Assembly: GCF_017614965.1 (NCBI RefSeq)
Contig: NZ_WVUG01000014.1
Location: 1-64,000, forward strand
Direction of reading: 5' to 3'
From: Streptomyces griseorubiginosus
GTDB lineage: Bacteria > Actinomycetota > Actinomycetes > Streptomycetales > Streptomycetaceae
DNA length: 64,000 nt
The translations under genes and the position numbers were made by a program. This document shows positions 60,458-64,000 of this stretch, piece after piece (position 1 is the first letter of the stretch; each line of letters begins with the position of its first letter). Below the pieces are notes generated by a model. The model searched no databases, was not told the DNA's origin, and worked only from the letters and a program-made list of their open reading frames with translations.

Positions 60458-60948
60458 CAGATCACCTCGTCCAACTCGGCCTGCATCTGCGCCGCCTCCA
60501 CGTCGCGCGCGACGGCCTGGGCGAGCAGCATCCGCAGCACAAGCACGATGAGCGCGACGCCGAGGATGGCCACGCCGATGCCGCCCATGATGAGGGTGAC
60601 GCCCGGGTCGTCGCGCTGTCCGGGCGCGTTGATGGCCGTGACCGTGAACCACACGAGGGCTGCCGCCACGATCGCGCCGATCACGCCGTCCACGTACCGG
60701 AAGGCGGCATGGGAGAACACGGTGCCGCGTCGCACCATCGTCACCAACCGCCCGACGCAGACCACGGCGACCTGGACCGCCACCATGCCCACGATCGTGG
60801 CGACGCGAAACGCGGTCAGCGGGAGCGTTCCGTCTTCCGGATCGCTCCCGCTCACCAGCACCCATGCCATCAACGCCTGGATGAACAGCGTCCCGACAAA
60901 CACGATCATGAGCACCGCACGCAACGCGGCCACTGTCAGCTTTCCCAC
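60457..60948 (-). CDS. DUF2975 membrane protein
   Basis: This 163-residue protein has four membrane helices (AALRAVLMIVFVGTLFIQALM, VATIVGMVAVQVAVVCVG, VIGAIVAAALVWFTVTAI and LIMGGIGVAILGVALIVLVL), typical of DUF2975. The function is not known, but the gene is nearly always linked with a small XRE regulator as here. GTG 60948 is chosen because GGGAGGACAG lies about 4 bases upstream; ATG 60963 would place that sequence inside the gene. The final residues form a charged cytoplasmic helix (RDVEAAQMQAELDEV). Confidence 0.88.
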   Translation of the reverse strand: MGKLTVAALRAVLMIVFVGTLFIQALMAWVLVSGSDPEDGTLPLTAFRVATIVGMVAVQVAVVCVGRLVTMVRRGTVFSHAAFRYVDGVIGAIVAAALVWFTVTAINAPGQRDDPGVTLIMGGIGVAILGVALIVLVLRMLLAQAVARDVEAAQMQAELDEVI

Positions 60949-60977
60949 GACCTGTCCTCCCATCGAATCACGATGGG

Positions 60978-61006
60978 AATCTATCGAATATCGATAGGTT
61001 GAGCAA
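60978..61006 (-). promoter_or_regulatory. Promoter and operator of the DUF2975/XRE operon
   Basis: On the minus strand a -35 TTGCTC (61001-61006) and -10 TAGATT (60978-60983) are exactly 17 bases apart. CTATCGA (60981-60987) and TCGATAG (60991-60997) form a perfect 7-bp inverted repeat between them. The XRE product of the operon is the obvious candidate binder. Confidence 0.8.
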
Positions 61007-61037
61007 GGGCGGGATGGGGCGCATGTCGCGTTCCCGG

Positions 61038-61514
61038 TCAGCGGTCCGGATTCCGCTCGGCGTCGCGCCTCGTCCGCAGGGTGGCGGTGCCGGCACATGC
61101 GGCAGATGCCAGGGCGAGGCCGAGGACCGCCGGGTTGAGACAGCCGGGGACCGTGGTGGCGGCATAGGTGCCGCCACCGGTGGTCTCGCAGACGAACTGC
61201 AGGGGCGCGTAGCTGACGGTGTAGTCGACCACGTGCAGGGCCCGCTCCCCTTGGCCCGGCGTCCGGCAGGGCCGCAGCGGAGAGGAATCGGTACCGCCGT
61301 CCTCCGCGTCCAGGACGGCCAACGCCACCAGGAGCAGGCCGAAGGTGTACAGAGCTACGGCACCCGCCGCCAGGAGAGCGGCGACGCTGCGCATCCACAG
61401 CCGACGGTCGGCGCGACGCGGGCCGACCCGGCCGAGTGCGCCGAAGCCGTAACCCGCGAGTCCGAAGCCGAGAATCAGTCCAGCCGGGAGGAGGAGCAAC
61501 AGCGCGAACACCAT
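61038..61514 (-). CDS. Membrane protein, unknown function
   Basis: This 158-residue protein has an N-terminal helix pair (VFALLLLLPAGLILGFGLAGYGFGALG) and a second membrane segment (SVAALLAAGAVALYTFGLLLVALAVL). An extracytoplasmic loop with two Cys (LRPCRTPGQ, FVCETTGGG) is followed by a last helix (NPAVLGLALASAACAGTATL). It resembles no family that I know. The spacing of 90 bases to the kinase gene upstream suggests either one transcript or neighbours only. Confidence 0.75.
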   Translation of the reverse strand: MVFALLLLLPAGLILGFGLAGYGFGALGRVGPRRADRRLWMRSVAALLAAGAVALYTFGLLLVALAVLDAEDGGTDSSPLRPCRTPGQGERALHVVDYTVSYAPLQFVCETTGGGTYAATTVPGCLNPAVLGLALASAACAGTATLRTRRDAERNPDR

Positions 61515-61608
61515 ACGCCGACCTCATCAGGACGAGATCGGTGTGGCTGTGGCTCGGCCCACATCTTCTGCCACAACAGCGTCACAGCTGTACCAGGCCC
61601 GGACGTCC

Positions 61609-62355
61609 TCACACGCGGGATCTCAGTACGTCGACCTCGCAACCGGGCGCGAAGGCGTCGAAACCATGCTGGAGAAGCCAGCGGATGGCCAGCAGGCTTC
61701 GTAACGACCACCATGCGCGGATCACGTCGAGGTCGACGTCGGTGCCGTAGCCGGCAATGAGGTCGTCCAGGTGCTCCTCGTGTCCGAGCGTGAAGGTGGC
61801 GAGGTCGTACAGGGCATCGCCCCGGCCCGCCTCGGACCAGTCGATGATGCCCGTGACCGCGTCGCCATCCACGAAGACGTGCGCGATCTGCAGATCGCCG
61901 TGCGTGAACGCCGGAGTCCACGGCCGGAGCGCGGCCTCGGCAACCCGGCGATTGCGGGTGACCAGGTCCGCGGGCAGGACGCCGTGCGTCACGAGCCACT
62001 CGCACTCGTCGTCCAGCTCCGCCACCAGCGCGGCGACGCTCCGGCCGGCCCGGCCGAGCCTGGGCGGCAGTGGCGCATCGTGCACCTTCCGGATGGCGGC
62101 GCCCGCCGCGGCCCATGCCGTCGGAGTCCCGGTCGACGGCCCGCCGAGCCGTCCGAGCGTCGTCCCTGTCAGCGCGGCGAGCGCGAGCACGGGCGGCTTG
62201 CGCCACAGGACTCGCGGAGTTGGCACCGGCACGAGGGACATCGCCTCGACCTCGACGTCCATGCGCGCCTGATCGGCGTCCACCTTCAGAAACACATCGC
62301 CGACGCGCAGGGTCGCACGCTCGGAATGGGCGACGACGACCTCGACCTCATCCAT
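61609..62355 (-). CDS. Aminoglycoside phosphotransferase-family protein
   Basis: This 248-residue protein shows the kinase pattern: FLKVDADQARMDVEVEAM (ATP lobe), FTHGDLQIAHVFVDGD (catalytic loop, HGDL) and ITGIIDWSEAGRGDALYDLAT-like segment VTGIIDWSEAGRGD (metal site). It is shorter than the APH at 14364 and of a different subgroup. Acceptor and biological role are unknown. It begins 45 bases before the SDR gene stop on the same strand, so the two may be co-transcribed. Confidence 0.87.
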   Translation of the reverse strand: MDEVEVVVAHSERATLRVGDVFLKVDADQARMDVEVEAMSLVPVPTPRVLWRKPPVLALAALTGTTLGRLGGPSTGTPTAWAAAGAAIRKVHDAPLPPRLGRAGRSVAALVAELDDECEWLVTHGVLPADLVTRNRRVAEAALRPWTPAFTHGDLQIAHVFVDGDAVTGIIDWSEAGRGDALYDLATFTLGHEEHLDDLIAGYGTDVDLDVIRAWWSLRSLLAIRWLLQHGFDAFAPGCEVDVLRSRV

Positions 62356-62400
62356 GGGCGACCAGTATCCCGGGGATGATCGACGCCGTCGCCGGATTTC

Positions 62401-63438
62401 TCACGTGCGGTGACGGGGCCGGGGGCGCATGGCTGTGGTTACGGCGTCCCGGTGATCGGCGACGTACTCCCTGACCACACTCAGGAAAGTCGGATCAGGC
62501 CGTAGTCCCAGGGCTGCAGCGCGCCGGGAGTCGAAGACGGCGGGCCACGAGCCGACGATGGCTTCGATGGCCGGATCGGGTGCCAGGCTCACCAGGTCCG
62601 CCACGTCTCCCCCGGCCACCTCGCGCAGCGCGGCGAGGATCTCGGCCACGGAGACGGTCAGCGCGGGCAGGTTGACGGGCAGCACGCCAGCCAGCTGGCC
62701 GGGACCGGTGCCGCGTTCGGCCCCGGCGACATGCGTCAGCGCCTGGATGGTGCGGCGCGGGGAGGCAACCGCCACGCGCAGGGCCGGGTCGACGGGACAG
62801 ACCGTCGGCCGGGCCGCGAGTGGCTCGCGGATGAGGGCGGAGATGAAGCCGGAAGCGGCCGCGTTGGGGGCACCCGGGCGGACCGCCACCGTCATCAGCC
62901 GTGCGACTCGGCCGTCGAGCAGGCCGCGCCGGGTCATGTCGGTGATCAGGTGCTCGCACATCAGTTTCTGCGTGCCGTAGCTCGACTGTGGCAGCGGAAG
63001 CGTGGTTTCGCTGACCACCGCGGGCAGCGGCAGATCAGGACTGGAGCCGTAGACGGCGATGCTGCTGGCGAACACCAGCCGAACGACCGGGCCGCCCGCC
63101 GCCGCCTGCGCGCGGGCCGCGTCGAGAACGGCCCGGGTGGCGTCCACGTTGGCGTGCAGGCCCAGCTCGAAGTCCGCCTCGCAAGCCGCGGACACCGCGG
63201 CGGCGAGGTGGAAGACCACATCGACGGGCTGGTCGAACAGTTCCTGACAGCACGCGGCCAGGTCGCCGCGGACCACCTCCACCAGCGAGTCGGCCACCAG
63301 CGCGCTGTTGGACTGCGTCACCTGGTCGGCCAGTACCAGCCGGTCGATCGGCGCACCCCCCAGCTCCCGCGTCCACACCAGACGCTCAGCCAGCATGCCG
63401 CCCAAGAACCCGGACGCACCCGTGACGACCACCCGCAC
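62401..63438 (-). CDS. denD: D-erythronate dehydrogenase-like SDR
   Basis: This 345-residue extended SDR has VVVTGASGFLGGMLAERLV (NAD-binding) and DVVFHLAAAVSAACEADFELG, the sequence typical of DenD, where the lactate/erythronate chain is bound. ASSIAVYG and SSYGTQKLMCEHLI (YxxxK) follow, then RLMTVAVRPGAPNAAASGFIS. DenD oxidises D-erythronate or related acid sugars at C2. No kinase or aldolase partner of that pathway is nearby, so the true substrate may differ. GTG 63438 is preceded by GAGGAGG. Confidence 0.75.
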   Translation of the reverse strand: MRVVVTGASGFLGGMLAERLVWTRELGGAPIDRLVLADQVTQSNSALVADSLVEVVRGDLAACCQELFDQPVDVVFHLAAAVSAACEADFELGLHANVDATRAVLDAARAQAAAGGPVVRLVFASSIAVYGSSPDLPLPAVVSETTLPLPQSSYGTQKLMCEHLITDMTRRGLLDGRVARLMTVAVRPGAPNAAASGFISALIREPLAARPTVCPVDPALRVAVASPRRTIQALTHVAGAERGTGPGQLAGVLPVNLPALTVSVAEILAALREVAGGDVADLVSLAPDPAIEAIVGSWPAVFDSRRAAALGLRPDPTFLSVVREYVADHRDAVTTAMRPRPRHRT

Positions 63439-63533
63439 CGGTCCCGCCTCCTCTCCGCACCAGGTCTCGCGTCCACACTGCCCCATCGTGGACCGGCTCA
63501 GACCCTTCGAACGCACCGGCCGGTGAGGCTCTC

Positions 63534-64000
63534 CTACCGGGTCGAAGCGTGCTCCATGGCCTGGTCGAGGTGCGTGATGACGGCCGCTACGTCATCGCTT
63601 TCGGTCCGCCGGATCAGCTCGAGCGCCGGCCGGACCAGACCGCCCGGCCGCGCGATGAGCCGTGCCAGTACGGCCGCCCGGATGTCGAGCCGCTCGATGG
63701 TGGCCTCGCGTTCCTGGTCGTTCTGCCCGGCCAGCAGTACGGCGTTGTACCACGCCTCCTCGCGCGACTGGCGGATGCTGAAGTCGAGGATCCGCTCGTC
63801 GGTGCGGCCTCCGACCTTGTCCAGCAACGACATGAAGGGCGACAGGGCGTCGACCGAGTCCTGCACGGCCAGCACCACCCGCCCGAGGATGTCGTTGATC
63901 AGCAGGAAGTCGTGCCGCAGATCGTGGATGTCCTGGCCGGGGCTCGTGCGCGCGGCGGCGACGGCCAGGTCGAGGTTGATGTGCGCGTTCACGCCGAGTA
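63534..64000 (-). CDS. DUF5995-family protein, cut by the window end
   Basis: The last gene runs off the window on its 5' side. Its reading frame is still open at 64000 (LGVNAHINLDLAVAAARTS), and the LGxNAHINxDL motif matches the start of the conserved part of DUF5995 proteins. At least 155 residues are visible. The body is helical (DLRHDFLLINDILGRVVLAV, REEAWYNAVLLAG, DVAAVITHLDQAMEH). No function is known. The apparent GTG at 63992 is internal to the motif and not the real start. Confidence 0.75.
   Translation of the reverse strand, partial: LGVNAHINLDLAVAAARTSPGQDIHDLRHDFLLINDILGRVVLAVQDSVDALSPFMSLLDKVGGRTDERILDFSIRQSREEAWYNAVLLAGQNDQEREATIERLDIRAAVLARLIARPGGLVRPALELIRRTESDDVAAVITHLDQAMEHASTR

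Overview
The window looks like a piece of a Streptomyces chromosome, probably an arm rather than the core. The coding DNA is very GC-rich, with G or C at nearly every third codon position. Starts are often GTG, and the families are typical of the genus: SpoIIE-type phosphatases, CGNR regulators, DUF5302, an LAxTG surface protein and a Tap-like telomere protein. I see no rRNA, tRNA, CRISPR array, prophage or complete insertion sequence. There are about 50 intact genes. Between them lie about a dozen broken remnants, each identified by a recognisable protein segment.

Left part (1-19.2 kb): a CPBP membrane protease, an SNase-fold nuclease and a polysaccharide deacetylase. Next come remnants of a two-component system and of a serpin. 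A three-gene operon follows: a small XRE regulator, a Tap-like protein and a Tpg-sized DNA-binding protein, preceded by a perfect 9-bp inverted repeat. Then a glyoxalase/PNPOx pair diverges from a CGNR regulator, and an orphan MazF-type toxin overlaps a methyltransferase beside an IS701 remnant. Further on are a second methyltransferase, an S51 peptidase, an APH kinase, a NUDIX protein and an unusual HExxH protease next to a 54-residue peptide gene.

Middle (19.2-46.2 kb): a cyclic-nucleotide/thioredoxin-fold/FAD reductase fusion, an SRPBCC protein, a membrane SpoIIE phosphatase, HdeD, a PIG-V-like mannosyltransferase and an MFS exporter. A redox operon encodes a conserved unknown protein, a Dyp-type peroxidase and a catalase-like haem protein, followed by an N-terminally short TetR. 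It has an inverted repeat over its promoter and a terminator-like hairpin in its leader. Beyond it are an LAxTG protein bracketed by IS630 remnants, a haloacetate dehalogenase-like hydrolase, a class A penicillin-binding protein, broken glxA-type and mgtE genes, and a double Lrp regulator with a TTA codon. A DHA2 exporter, a GAF-PAS-GAF-SpoIIE phosphatase and an MprF-like lysyl-phosphatidylglycerol synthase complete this part.

Right part (46.2-64 kb): a broken sigma factor, a 5'-truncated TPR gene, and an SDR/aldo-keto reductase pair facing a TetR across two matching operators. Then come a methyltransferase, DUF5302, a PAS-GAF-SpoIIE-HATPase protein and a very large secreted GH35 beta-galactosidase with a strong terminator. 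The window closes with a sirtuin, a DUF2975/XRE operon with a well-placed promoter and operator, a second APH kinase, a D-erythronate dehydrogenase-like SDR and a DUF5995 gene that runs off the end.

The two most interesting units are the leader-attenuated peroxidase/catalase operon (27.37-31.16 kb) and the Tap-like operon (5.08-7.63 kb). Functions are inferred from motifs and remembered family sequences. No search was run.
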